Shown: positions 19,755 through 28,796 of the stretch, piece after piece | Layout of the letters: the number at the start of each line of letters is the position of its first letter | How positions within the stretch are numbered: position 1 is the first letter of the stretch | Source: Rhodococcus sp. 14-2483-1-2 | GTDB lineage: Bacteria; Actinomycetota; Actinomycetes; Mycobacteriales; Mycobacteriaceae | Length of the DNA stretch: 64,000 nt | Assembly: GCF_002259405.1 (NCBI RefSeq) | Contig: NZ_NPFW01000022.1 | Location: forward strand, 372,001-436,000 | Direction: 5' to 3' | Notes under the pieces: model-generated | Databases searched by the model: none | The model's input: only the letters and a program-made list of their open reading frames with translations | Told to the model about the DNA's origin: nothing | Program-made: the position numbers and the translations under genes

Positions 19755-21539
19755 TCAGGCTTCGGCCGGTTCTTCCTTCTTCTCCGGCTTGAAGTCGACG
19801 CCCGATTCCTTACGCTGCTGCGGCGTGATCGGTGCGGGTGCATCGGTCAACGGGTCGATGCCGCCACCGGACTTCGGGAACGCTATGACCTCACGGATGG
19901 AATCGACTCCGGCGAGCAGCGCAGTGATGCGATCCCAGCCGAACGCGATGCCGCCGTGCGGCGGTGCGCCGTAGGAGAAGGCATCGAGGAGGAAGCCGAA
20001 CTTCTCCTGAGCTTCTTCCTTGCCGATACCCATGATCGCGAACACCCGTTCCTGAATGTCCTTGCGGTGGATACGAATACTGCCACCGCCGATCTCGTTG
20101 CCGTTGCAGACGATGTCGTAGGCGTAGGCCAGAGCAGATCCGGGGTCGGTGTCGAACGTGTCCATCGACTCCGGCTTGGGCGACGTGAAGGCGTGGTGCA
20201 CTGCAGTCCATGCACCTGACCCGACGGCCACGTCGCCACTGGCGGTGGCGTCGGACGTGGGCTCGAACAACGGAGCGTCGACGACCCACACGAACGCCCA
20301 TGCCTTCGGGTCGATCAGGTCGAGCTTGCGAGCGATCTCGCCGCGCACGGCACCGAGCAATCCACGTGATGCCTTGATCGGGCCCGCGGAGAAGAAGATC
20401 GCGTCGCCGTTGTTCGCACCGACGTGTGCTGCAAGGCCGTCGCGCTCGGCGTCGGTCAGGTTCTTGGCAACCGGGCCGCCCAGCGTGCCGTCCTCACCGA
20501 CGAGAACGTACGCGAGGCCCTTGTGGCCTCGCTGCTTGGCGAATTCCTGCCACCGGTCGAGCTGCTTTCGGGGCTGGCTCGCGCCACCGGGCATGACGAC
20601 CGCGCCGACGTACGGGGCCTGGAACACTCGGAACGTGGTGTCGGAGAAGAAGTCCGTGCATTCGACCAGTTCGATGTCGAAGCGGAGGTCGGGCTTGTCC
20701 GAACCGTAGCGACGCATCGCCTCGGCGTAGGTGATCCGTGGAATCGGAGCCGTGAAGTGGTGGCCGACGAGCTTCCACAGCGAGGCCAGGATCTCCTCGG
20801 CCAGCAGGATGACGTCGTCCTGGGTGACGAAGCTCATCTCGACGTCGAGCTGCGTGAACTCCGGCTGACGGTCGGCGCGGAAATCCTCGTCTCGGTAGCA
20901 CCGAGCAATCTGGTAGTACCGCTCGATGCCGCCGACCATGAGCAGCTGCTTGAACAGCTGCGGACTCTGCGGCAGAGCGTAGAAGCTACCCGGCTGCAAC
21001 CTCGCCGGCACCAGGAAGTCGCGGGCACCCTCGGGGGTGGATCGCGTGAGCGTCGGAGTCTCGACCTCGACGAACTCGTGATGCGCGAGCACCGATCGGG
21101 CCGCAGCGTTGACGTGCGAGCGCAGGCGAATGGCACGCCCGGGGCCCTCACGACGCAGATCGAGGTAGCGGTACTTCAGACGCGCTTCTTCACCCGGCTG
21201 GTCGTCGAGCTGGAACGGCAGCGGTGCGGCCTCGGACAGAACCTCGATCTCGGAGGCCTCGACCTCGATCGCGCCGGTCGGGATCTCGTAGTTGGCGTTG
21301 CCCTCGGGGCGGCCTTCGACCTTGCCGGTCACCTTCACGACGTATTCGGCGCGCAGGCGGTGCGCCTGCTCGAGTGCTGCTCCCTCGCGGAAGACGACCT
21401 GGGACACACCGGACGCGTCGCGCAGATCGATGAAGATGACGCCGCCGTGATCGCGTCGGCGGGCCACCCATCCCGTCAGCGTCACGGTTCGGTCGACGTG
21501 CTCGGGGCGTAATGAGCCGGCGAGGTGGGTGCGCAGCAC
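19755..21539 (-). CDS. aspS: Aspartyl-tRNA synthetase
   Basis: Charges tRNA-Asp. In actinobacteria lacking AsnRS the enzyme is often non-discriminating and works with GatCAB, but this cannot be decided here. The 594-residue protein has the OB-fold anticodon domain first ([20 protein letters not shown]), class II motif 2 [20 protein letters not shown] near 225, the bacterial GAD insertion in the middle, and motif 3 [15 protein letters not shown] near 545. The C-terminal tail is charged (EKKEEPAEA). GTG 21539 follows AAAGGA at six bases. An in-frame extension to 21677 has no support and would overlap the upstream region of the divergent gene. Confidence 0.97.
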   Translation of the reverse strand: MLRTHLAGSLRPEHVDRTVTLTGWVARRRDHGGVIFIDLRDASGVSQVVFREGAALEQAHRLRAEYVVKVTGKVEGRPEGNANYEIPTGAIEVEASEIEVLSEAAPLPFQLDDQPGEEARLKYRYLDLRREGPGRAIRLRSHVNAAARSVLAHHEFVEVETPTLTRSTPEGARDFLVPARLQPGSFYALPQSPQLFKQLLMVGGIERYYQIARCYRDEDFRADRQPEFTQLDVEMSFVTQDDVILLAEEILASLWKLVGHHFTAPIPRITYAEAMRRYGSDKPDLRFDIELVECTDFFSDTTFRVFQAPYVGAVVMPGGASQPRKQLDRWQEFAKQRGHKGLAYVLVGEDGTLGGPVAKNLTDAERDGLAAHVGANNGDAIFFSAGPIKASRGLLGAVRGEIARKLDLIDPKAWAFVWVVDAPLFEPTSDATASGDVAVGSGAWTAVHHAFTSPKPESMDTFDTDPGSALAYAYDIVCNGNEIGGGSIRIHRKDIQERVFAIMGIGKEEAQEKFGFLLDAFSYGAPPHGGIAFGWDRITALLAGVDSIREVIAFPKSGGGIDPLTDAPAPITPQQRKESGVDFKPEKKEEPAEA

Positions 21540-21709
21540 GGGTGTCCTTTCGAGAAAAATCCGCTGATCGTGTTCTTCGCTCACCGATCCTACGGAGCAC
21601 ATGACCGTAGAAGGAAACGAGATCGCGCCGCGGCGTGCGAAGCTATGGCCGACAGCAGCGATGTGTGTTCTCGCCACAGGGTGGGAGCTCGGCGGAGAGG
21701 AACTCGGGC

Positions 21710-22633
21710 ATGACCTTCAGAGAAGGTTCGCGGATGGAGCGGGGTCGAGTCTCCGTCGGCGGCAGCGGTGGCGGCGGACGCGGTGGCAAACTCGCCATCG
21801 GCGGTGGTGCAGGCGGCCTGATCATCATCGTCATCGCACTGCTCTTCGGCGGAGATCCCGGCTCGATTCTCAATCAGATCAGTGGCGGCGACAGCTCTGC
21901 CGGGCAGGTCGACTCCGGCACCTCGGGGACCCTCGAGGGCTGCGAGACAGAGGCCGAAGCGAACAGCAAGATCGACTGCCGTATCGGATTCACGGTATCG
22001 AGTCTGGACACCGTCTGGGAATCTCAGCTGCAAGCGCAGACCGGTGTCGCTTACGTTCAACCCGGCGTGAATCTGTTCTCGGGAGCAACCAACACCGGCT
22101 GCGGCAACGCCACCAGCGCCGTCGGGCCGTTCTACTGCCCGGCCGATTCCACCGCCTACTTCGATACGAGCTTCTTTCAGGTTCTCGTCGACCAGTTCGG
22201 CTCCAGCGGCGGCCCGTTGGCGCAGGAGTACGTGGTGGCGCACGAGATCGGCCACCACCTGCAGAACCAACTGGGCGACATCGGCCGCGCCCAGGCCGAT
22301 CCGCAGGGACCCGAGTCCGGTGGCGTCAAAGTGGAGTTGCAGGCCGACTGCTACGCGGGAATCTGGGCGCACTACGCAGCCGACACCGTCGACCCGGACA
22401 CCGGGGTTCCGTTCCTCGAGCCGCTGACCACCACCGACATCGACGACGCCCTCTCCGCGGCATCGTCGGTGGGCGACGACCGAATTCAGCAGGCATCCAC
22501 GGGCAGCGTCAACCCCGAGGGCTGGACTCACGGTTCGTCCGCGCAGCGACAGGCGTGGTTCACCGCGGGCTACGAGACCGGACAGGTGGCGGCCTGCGAC
22601 ACGTTCGCGGCACGCGATCTGAACAATCCCTGA
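21710..22633 (+). CDS. YpfJ-type putative neutral zinc metallopeptidase
   Basis: The 307-residue, single-pass membrane protein has a short glycine-rich cytosolic N-terminus, a hydrophobic segment at 28-47 ([20 protein letters not shown]), and an extracytoplasmic peptidase-like domain. The zinc signature HEIGHH is at 178-183 and a likely third ligand is in [10 protein letters not shown] (E209). Several cysteines (C78, C90, C131, C143) suggest disulfides. Substrate unknown; the family is predicted rather than characterised. GAGAGG lies 9 bases before ATG 21710. A similar gene follows aspS in mycobacteria. Confidence 0.88.
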   Translation: MTFREGSRMERGRVSVGGSGGGGRGGKLAIGGGAGGLIIIVIALLFGGDPGSILNQISGGDSSAGQVDSGTSGTLEGCETEAEANSKIDCRIGFTVSSLDTVWESQLQAQTGVAYVQPGVNLFSGATNTGCGNATSAVGPFYCPADSTAYFDTSFFQVLVDQFGSSGGPLAQEYVVAHEIGHHLQNQLGDIGRAQADPQGPESGGVKVELQADCYAGIWAHYAADTVDPDTGVPFLEPLTTTDIDDALSAASSVGDDRIQQASTGSVNPEGWTHGSSAQRQAWFTAGYETGQVAACDTFAARDLNNP

Positions 22634-22644
22634 ACCGGCACCGA

Positions 22645-23673
22645 TCAGAACAGGGTGAGAGCGGGCCCCGAGGTCACCAGTTCTCGGGAATCGGCCGGCT
22701 CGTTGGCGGGCAGCGAGCGGGTCTGCTCTGCGGCGAACCCGTAGGTGTCGAGCAGCGGATCGATTCTGGCTTTCAGCCACTGCTTGTACTCGGGAGTCAC
22801 GTACGCCCCGTGTCCGTAGAGCTGACGGTATCGACGCACCAACGCGGGGTGTTCCTTCACCAGCCAGCTCATGTACCAGTCCTTGGTGCTCGAACGCAGA
22901 TGCATCGGCAGGGCCGTCACGGTCGTCGCACCGGCCTCGGCCAGGGCACCGATCAGACCGTCCAGTTGCTTGGCCCCGTCGGTGAGAAACGGAATGACCG
23001 GTGCCACCAGAACCCCGCAGTCCAGTCCCGCATCACGTACCGCACGAATGAGGTCCAATCGCGCTCGCGGACTGGGGGTTCCGGGCTCGAGCTGCTTCTG
23101 CAGGTCGGCGTCGTGAATGGCCAGGCTGATGCTCACCTGCACGTCGACCTGCTGCGCGGCGAGCGTCAACAGGGGCAGATCACGCCGCAGCAAGGTGCCC
23201 TTGGTGAGAATCGAGAACGACGTGCCCGATTCGGTCAGTGCCCGAATGATGCCGGGCATCAACCGATACCGACCCTCCGCGCGTTGGTAGGGGTCGGTGT
23301 TGGTACCGAGGGCCACCGGCTCCCGTTTCCACGACCGGCGTGAGAGTTCCTTGCGCAGTACCGCCGCCACGTTCGTCTTCACGACGATCTGCGTGTCGAA
23401 ATCGTTGCCGGAGTCCAGATCCAGATATTCGTGCGTCGGGCGAGCGAAGCAGTACCGGCATGCGTGTGAGCACCCACGCATCGGATTGACGGTCCAGGAG
23501 AACGGCACCTGCGATTCGCTCGGCACCTCGTTCAGGGCGCTCTTGCACAGCACCTCGTGGAAGGTGATGCCCTCGAACTCGGGCGTCTGCACGCTTCGGA
23601 CCAGCCCGGACCGCTCGAGCCCCGGGAGCGCCCCGTCGTCCGCGGCGTCGAGAGTCTGACCGGCCCATCGCAT
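22645..23673 (-). CDS. Radical SAM protein (Rv2578c-like) under a LexA box
   Basis: The protein has 342 residues from ATG 23673, with the iron-sulfur motif CSHACRYC near residue 67 (C-x3-C-x2-C). Other landmarks are VNPMRGCSHACRYCFARP, LGTNTDPYQRAEGRYRLMPG and ILTKGTLLRRDLPLL, typical of the family distantly related to spore photoproduct lyase. The reaction is unknown. A LexA-type operator lies 9 bp upstream of the start, which argues for a role in the DNA-damage response. A start at GTG 23679 is equally possible; neither has a clear ribosome-binding site, so the transcript may be nearly leaderless. Convergent with the YpfJ-like gene. Confidence 0.9.
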   Translation of the reverse strand: MRWAGQTLDAADDGALPGLERSGLVRSVQTPEFEGITFHEVLCKSALNEVPSESQVPFSWTVNPMRGCSHACRYCFARPTHEYLDLDSGNDFDTQIVVKTNVAAVLRKELSRRSWKREPVALGTNTDPYQRAEGRYRLMPGIIRALTESGTSFSILTKGTLLRRDLPLLTLAAQQVDVQVSISLAIHDADLQKQLEPGTPSPRARLDLIRAVRDAGLDCGVLVAPVIPFLTDGAKQLDGLIGALAEAGATTVTALPMHLRSSTKDWYMSWLVKEHPALVRRYRQLYGHGAYVTPEYKQWLKARIDPLLDTYGFAAEQTRSLPANEPADSRELVTSGPALTLF

Positions 23674-23681
23674 GCACACAG

Positions 23682-23697
23682 TCGAACATTTGTTCTA
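23682..23697. promoter_or_regulatory. LexA (SOS) box in front of the radical SAM gene
   Basis: tcgaacatttgttcta matches the actinobacterial/Bacillus-type LexA operator TCGAAC-N4-GTTCGA at 11 of 12 fixed positions, GAAC-N4-GTTC being perfect. It covers the region immediately upstream of the start codon, where it would block transcription. Confidence 0.85.
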
Positions 23698-23796
23698 TGT
23701 CGTGTCAAGGCCGGCCGACCCCGCCGGTACCCGCTCGGGTGTGGTCACCGGAGGGCGATAGCGTAGGCCCACAGTCGATCCTAGGAGTGCACCGCC

Positions 23797-24267
23797 GTGA
23801 CCGCCCCGAACACACCGACCCTCGAACCCATTCTGCGTCTCGGCCTCACGCTGGGACCGGGAATCGACATCGGTTCGGTACCCGCCGGTGAGCGGGTGGT
23901 CACCACCGTGCTCGGCGGCGCAGCTCCCGGCCCCGACATCGAGGGCACCCTCGCAGCAGGGTCGACCGTCGTCAGCGTCACTCGGCCGGACGGATGCACC
24001 GAGTTCAGCAGCGATCTCGTTCTCGAATTGGCGACCGGCGGTTACCTCTCGCTCGACTACCGCGGGGTTCAGTTCGGGCCTGCCGACGTCATCGACGCTC
24101 TGAACGATCCCGAACGTGAGGTCGATCCCGCCACCTACTACTTCCGCGGCACCCTCAGCGTGTCGACCGCAGTTCCGAAGTTCACCTATCTCAACCGCGC
24201 ACTCGTCGTCACGTCCGGATCTCGCTCCGCCGAAGCCGTCGTGCTCGACGCCTTCCTGGTCACCTGA
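23797..24267 (+). CDS. DUF3237-family protein
   Basis: The 156-residue, probably cytosolic, beta-rich protein resembles the DUF3237 family (ending pattern TYYFRGTLSVSTAVPKFTYLNRALVVTSGSR as in members with the YFRxxxxFET-like motif). Function unknown. GTG 23797 follows TAGGAG at about 10 bases. It is divergent from the radical SAM gene and convergent with the membrane protein gene behind it; no obvious pathway is implied by neighbours. Confidence 0.75.
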   Translation: MTAPNTPTLEPILRLGLTLGPGIDIGSVPAGERVVTTVLGGAAPGPDIEGTLAAGSTVVSVTRPDGCTEFSSDLVLELATGGYLSLDYRGVQFGPADVIDALNDPEREVDPATYYFRGTLSVSTAVPKFTYLNRALVVTSGSRSAEAVVLDAFLVT

Positions 24268-24274
24268 CCACGAC

Positions 24275-24946
24275 TCAGTCGAGCAGCTGAGCGACCTCAC
24301 GGTCGGTCAGCGTCGCCTGCGGAGTTCGTCCTTTGCTCCGGACGAGTTCGACGGCGCGGTAGAGCGGCCGTTGGTCGAGTCCGGCGTCGCGTGCCTCGGC
24401 GCGCAGCTGATCCACCAGCACCGATGCGATCGCCGCGGCAGGCACCAGCTCGGTGGTCCACAGGGAGTCGGCGAGGGTGCGTAACGCGAGAATCGGCAGC
24501 TCACGGCCCCCATCCCTGGTGTAGAGCGCTAGGGGAAGCACGATGTGGGTACGCCCGTCGTAGAGCCGCAGCGAGATCTGATCGATTCCGGCCGTCCGAA
24601 TCGTCAGTTCGGCCGTCACCACCTCCGGCATCTTCAGCCGGCGAGTGCGCAACCCCCGCGCGCACAGTTGCGGGCCGTCGAGCCACACCCGTCGGCGCAG
24701 ACCGAGCCAACCCGACAGTACTGCGGGACCGCCGACGATCACCCCGACGAGAACTGCAACCCATACCGGCGCGAACAGCGCCAGGACGACGGCGAGAAGA
24801 ATCCCGATCGCGGCCGACCCGACGATGATCTTGCGCAGGCGCGGTGCCAGGAACTCCACCGAGACCAGGTCCAGGGCTACCGGCCCCGCGTTGGACCCGG
24901 AGTCACCGGGCCGAGGATCACCGGCCAAGGCGCGCTCCGAGGGCAT
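24275..24946 (-). CDS. Two-TM membrane protein of unknown function, overlaps hisS
   Basis: The 223-residue reading has two adjacent hydrophobic segments at about 39-75 ([20 protein letters not shown] and [13 protein letters not shown]). After these comes a soluble region that looks like a bacterial PH-type or photosystem-stability-like beta domain ([20 protein letters not shown]), then a helical C-terminus. I do not recognise the family. ATG 24946 overlaps the 3-prime end of hisS by 29 bp, has a weak ribosome-binding context, and the true start may be GTG 24859. Confidence 0.6.
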   Translation of the reverse strand: MPSERALAGDPRPGDSGSNAGPVALDLVSVEFLAPRLRKIIVGSAAIGILLAVVLALFAPVWVAVLVGVIVGGPAVLSGWLGLRRRVWLDGPQLCARGLRTRRLKMPEVVTAELTIRTAGIDQISLRLYDGRTHIVLPLALYTRDGGRELPILALRTLADSLWTTELVPAAAIASVLVDQLRAEARDAGLDQRPLYRAVELVRSKGRTPQATLTDREVAQLLD

Positions 24947-26195
24947 CGACCACGTCGGCCATCGGCACGGTCTCCTGCTCGCCGTTCGAAAGGTCTTTCA
25001 CCAGAACCGATTCCGCAGCCAATTCCTGGTCGCCGAGCACCAACGCGATCCGCGCGCCGGATCGGTCGGCGGCCTTCATGGCACCCTTGATTCCGCGATT
25101 TCCGTAGGCCATGTCCACGGCTATTCCTCGTTCGCGAAGCTGAGCTGCGATGTCGACGATCGCCAGCTTGGCGCCGGCCCCCATCGGAACGCCGAAGACC
25201 TGGCATCGTGCCGTCGCGCCCGCGGTCTTGCCTTCGGCGGCGAGTGCCAGCACTGTGCGATCGACGCCGAGACCGAACCCGATTCCGGAGAGTGCCTGCC
25301 CACCGAGCTGTTCCATCAATCCGTCGTAGCGTCCACCGCCGCCGATGCCCGATTGTGCGCCGAGCCCGTCGTGCACGAACTCGAACGTCGTCTTGGTGTA
25401 GTAGTCGAGGCCACGCACCATCCGCGGATTCACCAGGTACGGAACGTTCATCACGTCCAGGTATGCCAGCACTTCGTCGAAGTGTTCCTTCGCCGAGTCG
25501 GAGAGGTGATCGAGCATCAACGGCGCGTCCGCGGTCATTTCACGCACCTCCGGCCGCTTGTCGTCGAGAACCCGCAGCGGATTGATCTCGGCGCGTCGAC
25601 GGGTGTCCTCGTCGAGGGGAAGGGCGAACAGGAACTGCTGCAACAGCTCTCGGTACTGCGGGCGGCAGGTGTCGTCACCGAGCGAGGTGATCTCGAGTCG
25701 GAACCCGGTGAGCCCGAGGGCACGGAAACCGGCATCGGCCACGGCGATGACCTCGGCGTCCAGCGCCGGGTCGTCGACGCCGATCGCCTCGACACCGACC
25801 TGCTGCAGCTGCCGGTACCGCCCGGCCTGTGGGCGCTCGTAACGGAAGAACGGCCCGGCGTAGGCGAGCTTGACCGGCAGTGCTCCCCGATCCAGACCGT
25901 GCTCGATCACCGCGCGCATGACCCCTGCGGTGCCCTCGGGGCGCAGCGTCACCGACCGATCTCCGCGATCGGCGAACGTGTACATCTCCTTGCTCACCAC
26001 ATCGGTCGACTCCCCGACCCCGCGGGCGAACAGGCCGGTGTCCTCGAAGATCGGCAGTTCGATGTGGCCGTAGCCAGCGTTGCGGGCCGCGTCGAGCAGC
26101 CCTTCGCGAACGGCGACGAACTCGGCCGAGTTCGGGGGAAAGTAATCGGGAATCCCCTTGGGGGCGGAAAAGGCGGTCGGCTTGCTCACGCTCAC
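24918..26195 (-). CDS. hisS: Histidyl-tRNA synthetase
   Basis: Charges tRNA-His. The 425-residue class II synthetase opens with [17 protein letters not shown], followed by motif 2 ([20 protein letters not shown]) near 110, the histidine-specific [14 protein letters not shown] near 258 and [15 protein letters not shown] near 280. The C-terminal anticodon-binding domain includes the [20 protein letters not shown] stretch. The start is GTG 26195: AAGGA lies 5 bases upstream and the GTGA overlap with the MBL gene stop gives tight coupling. Longer readings through the MBL gene are in a different frame and false. Confidence 0.97.
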   Translation of the reverse strand: MSVSKPTAFSAPKGIPDYFPPNSAEFVAVREGLLDAARNAGYGHIELPIFEDTGLFARGVGESTDVVSKEMYTFADRGDRSVTLRPEGTAGVMRAVIEHGLDRGALPVKLAYAGPFFRYERPQAGRYRQLQQVGVEAIGVDDPALDAEVIAVADAGFRALGLTGFRLEITSLGDDTCRPQYRELLQQFLFALPLDEDTRRRAEINPLRVLDDKRPEVREMTADAPLMLDHLSDSAKEHFDEVLAYLDVMNVPYLVNPRMVRGLDYYTKTTFEFVHDGLGAQSGIGGGGRYDGLMEQLGGQALSGIGFGLGVDRTVLALAAEGKTAGATARCQVFGVPMGAGAKLAIVDIAAQLRERGIAVDMAYGNRGIKGAMKAADRSGARIALVLGDQELAAESVLVKDLSNGEQETVPMADVVDALGARLGR

Positions 26196-26884
26196 AGCTT
26201 TCCTTGCTCGGGGTCGGTGAGTCCAACGAGGAACGGGTTGGACCCGCGCTCCTGGCCGATCGAGCTCTGTCCGCCGTGCCCCGGGAGCACCACCGTGTCG
26301 TCGCTCAGCGGGAGCAGCCGAGTCGCGATGGACCTCAGCAGTTGGTCGTGATCGCCGCCGGGCAGATCGGTGCGCCCGATCGATCCCGCGAAGAGGGTGT
26401 CCCCGGTCAGGGCCAGCGGAACCGATCCGTCGGGCCCGTCGGCATGGGCGAGGAACACCACCGACCCCTGGGTGTGCCCGGGAGTGTGCACCACCGTGAA
26501 TTCGATGCCGGCCAGCTCGAGCCGTAGACCGTCCGTGAGCTCGATCACCTCGGCCGGTTCGTGGAACTCGAGGTCGCCGAGCACCGCCGCCAACGTCGGA
26601 CCCGTTCCCTTGATCGGATCGGACAGCATGTAGCGGTCCTCGGGTGCGATGTACGCCGGGATGCCGTACTTTGCGCAGATCGGCTCCACCGACCACGTGT
26701 GGTCAAGATGACCGTGCGTGAGCAGTACTGCGGTGGGGGTGAGCGAGGACTGCGTCAGGAAGTCGATCAACGGATCAGCGGCGTCCTGACCGGGATCGAC
26801 GACGACACACTCGGACGCGTCGTCCTGGGCCAGGATGTAACAGTTCGTCTGAAACATGCCTGCGGGGAATCCGGTGACGAGCAA
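26192..26884 (-). CDS. MBL-fold metal-dependent hydrolase (glyoxalase II-like)
   Basis: The 230-residue metallo-beta-lactamase-fold protein has the metal motif THGHLDH at about 56-62, further ligands in [11 protein letters not shown] near 133 and [15 protein letters not shown] near 158, and the last His in [12 protein letters not shown] near 199. It resembles the short hydroxyacylglutathione-hydrolase-like group. Actinobacteria of this kind use mycothiol rather than glutathione, so the true substrate is probably another thioester or is unknown. It forms a two-gene unit with hisS, as in mycobacteria. Confidence 0.88.
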   Translation of the reverse strand: MLVTGFPAGMFQTNCYILAQDDASECVVVDPGQDAADPLIDFLTQSSLTPTAVLLTHGHLDHTWSVEPICAKYGIPAYIAPEDRYMLSDPIKGTGPTLAAVLGDLEFHEPAEVIELTDGLRLELAGIEFTVVHTPGHTQGSVVFLAHADGPDGSVPLALTGDTLFAGSIGRTDLPGGDHDQLLRSIATRLLPLSDDTVVLPGHGGQSSIGQERGSNPFLVGLTDPEQGKL

Positions 26885-27075
26885 GACAAACGCTCCTAAA
26901 GGCTGAGGCCGAAGTACCGAGCAAGCTTAGTGGGGCCGCTCCCGCCGGGTCCCCCCAGCATGCTCTCAGGCAGTGATGGCAAACTCGCGTTGGCCGATTC
27001 TCGGCCGATTACCACACGATCGGTCCGTGCAGCGAGCGGGCGAGGTCGTTTTTCGACAAGCGGGAGGAACACGAA

Positions 27076-27939
27076 TTGCCCAGCAACGAGCAACGGCGCG
27101 AGGCTGCCAAACGAAAGCTCGAACGCCAACTCGTACGCCGCGCCGAGCGAGCGCGACGTCGTAAGCAATTGACGATCGCCGGTTCCATTCTCGGTGTCGT
27201 CGCGGTCGTGGCCGTCGTCTCGGTCGTGTTCGTGGTGACCCGCGGTGACGACGATGCGAGCACCGCCCAGGAGTCGACGACGTCGGCACCCGCCGATTCG
27301 ATCATCGCAGCAGGGCGCACCGAGCCGCTGCCCGAGACGGTGAACTGCTCCTATCCCGCCGCGACACAGCCTGCGGCCAAGGAGAACACTCCCCCGCGCA
27401 CCGACAACGTCCCCACCAGCGACGAGCCGCTGAGCTACAGCATGACCACGTCTGCGGGGAACATCGGGCTGACGCTGAACAATCCCGAGTCTCCGTGCAC
27501 GGTCAACAGTTTCGTCTCGCTCGCCAATCAGGGCTACTTCGACGGCACCACCTGCCATCGACTCACAACGGGCGCGGGCCTGCAGGTTCTGCAGTGCGGC
27601 GATCCCACGGGCACCGGCTCCGGCGGACCGGGCTATCAGTTCGCCGACGAATTCCCCACCGATACCTATGCCGAGGGCGACCCCGCTGCTCAGACCCCGA
27701 TCGCCTACCCACGCGGAACGTTGGCCATGGCCAACGCAGGCCCGGGTACCAACGGCAGCCAGTTCTTCCTCGTCTACGGCGATTCGGAACTGCCGCCCGC
27801 CTACACCGCGTTCGGCACCATCGACGAGACCGGACTCGCCACTCTCGACGCCATCGCAGCCAAGGGAGTGGAGGGCGGCGCATCCGACGGAGCCCCCGCC
27901 GAACCGGTCGACATCACGTCCATGCTGAGCGACCTGTGA
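27076..27939 (+). CDS. ppiB: Membrane-anchored cyclophilin-type peptidyl-prolyl isomerase
   Basis: The 287-residue protein has a basic cytosolic N-terminus (residues 1-33), a single membrane segment at about 34-55 (IAGSILGVVAVVAVVSVVFV), a linker, and a cyclophilin domain outside the cell membrane. Conserved catalytic-site landmarks are CHRL near 159 (Arg kept), VLQCGDPTGTGSGGPGY near 172 and LAMANAGPGTNGSQFF near 218. Four Cys in the domain replace residues normally not Cys, suggesting disulfides. The start is TTG 27076 with GGGAGGAAC just upstream. It is followed directly by a lipoprotein paralogue (GTGA overlap). Confidence 0.92.
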   Translation: MPSNEQRREAAKRKLERQLVRRAERARRRKQLTIAGSILGVVAVVAVVSVVFVVTRGDDDASTAQESTTSAPADSIIAAGRTEPLPETVNCSYPAATQPAAKENTPPRTDNVPTSDEPLSYSMTTSAGNIGLTLNNPESPCTVNSFVSLANQGYFDGTTCHRLTTGAGLQVLQCGDPTGTGSGGPGYQFADEFPTDTYAEGDPAAQTPIAYPRGTLAMANAGPGTNGSQFFLVYGDSELPPAYTAFGTIDETGLATLDAIAAKGVEGGASDGAPAEPVDITSMLSDL

Positions 27940-28730
27940 AGCGCACCTCGGCGCTGACGATCGTGGTCTCGGCCACCGCGCTGGTACTCGCAGGGTGTTC
28001 CAGTTCGGCCGAACCGACAGCTGCACCGGCCACCACACCGTCGTCGACAACGACGACGACCACCGCAGCACCCGCGCCGCGGCCTGCCCTCGATCTGTCC
28101 CGTTTCGGCGCGTTGCCGCCCGTGCCGCAGCCGACGACCGACACGGTGTCCTGCTCGTATCCGGCCGAGTCCCCGGCCGCCAAGGAGGTCGAGGCTCCCG
28201 CGACCGACAACATCGACGTGTACGGAAACGTCGATGTGACGTTGTCCACCAATCAGGGTCCCATCGACATCACGCTCGACCGGACGCAGGCACCGTGCAC
28301 CGTCAACAGCGTCGTCGGCCTCGTCCAGCAGGGATATTTCGACGGCTCGCCCTGTCACCGTCTGACGACGTCACCGGGCCTCGAGGTGCTGCAGTGCGGT
28401 GACCCGTCCGGGTCCGGTCGAGGCGGACCGGGATACACCTTCGCCAACGAGTACCCCACCACCGCGTACACCGACGATCCGGCGCAGGCCGAGAATCCGG
28501 TGGTCTACCCCCGCGGAACGCTGGCTATGGCCAATGCAGGCCCCGATACCAACGGCAGCCAGTTCTTCCTGGTGTACGCCGATTCGGTGCTGCCGCCGCA
28601 GTACACGGTGTTCGGCACCATCTCGGACGCCGGTCTGCAAACCCTCGACGCCATCGCAGCGGGCGGGGTCACCGGTGGCTCCGAGGACGGTGCACCGGCG
28701 AATCCGGTGATCGTGGAGTCCGCAGCCTGA
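27936..28730 (+). CDS. Lipoprotein cyclophilin-type peptidyl-prolyl isomerase
   Basis: The 264-residue protein starts at GTG 27936, overlapping the stop of the preceding isomerase by 4 bp. A signal peptide ends in the lipobox LVLAGC, so it should be an acylated, membrane-attached lipoprotein, followed by a Thr/Pro/Ala linker. The cyclophilin domain parallels its neighbour: CSYP, APCTVNS, SPCHRL, VLQCGDPSGSGRGGPGY and LAMANAGPDTNGSQFF. The same four cysteines are present. The two genes look like an ancient tandem duplication whose products differ in anchoring. Confidence 0.92.
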   Translation: MKRTSALTIVVSATALVLAGCSSSAEPTAAPATTPSSTTTTTTAAPAPRPALDLSRFGALPPVPQPTTDTVSCSYPAESPAAKEVEAPATDNIDVYGNVDVTLSTNQGPIDITLDRTQAPCTVNSVVGLVQQGYFDGSPCHRLTTSPGLEVLQCGDPSGSGRGGPGYTFANEYPTTAYTDDPAQAENPVVYPRGTLAMANAGPDTNGSQFFLVYADSVLPPQYTVFGTISDAGLQTLDAIAAGGVTGGSEDGAPANPVIVESAA

Positions 28731-28740
28731 GTTCAGAAAG

Positions 28741-28777
28741 ACGAGAGGGTGAGCAGAGTATCTGCTCACCCTCTCGT
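28741..28777. terminator. Long bidirectional terminator between ppiase and relA
   Basis: The perfect inverted repeat 28741-28757 / 28761-28777 leaves only three unpaired bases in the loop. It lies 10 bp after the lipoprotein stop and 19 bp before the relA stop, and serves both convergent transcripts. Confidence 0.88.
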
Positions 28778-28796
28778 TGCTTCCGTGGACTGCCGC

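Noticed and set aside
26192..26696. hisS reading extended upstream to 26696.
   Set aside because: It runs through the MBL hydrolase in a wrong frame; GTG 26195 with AAGGA is the natural start.
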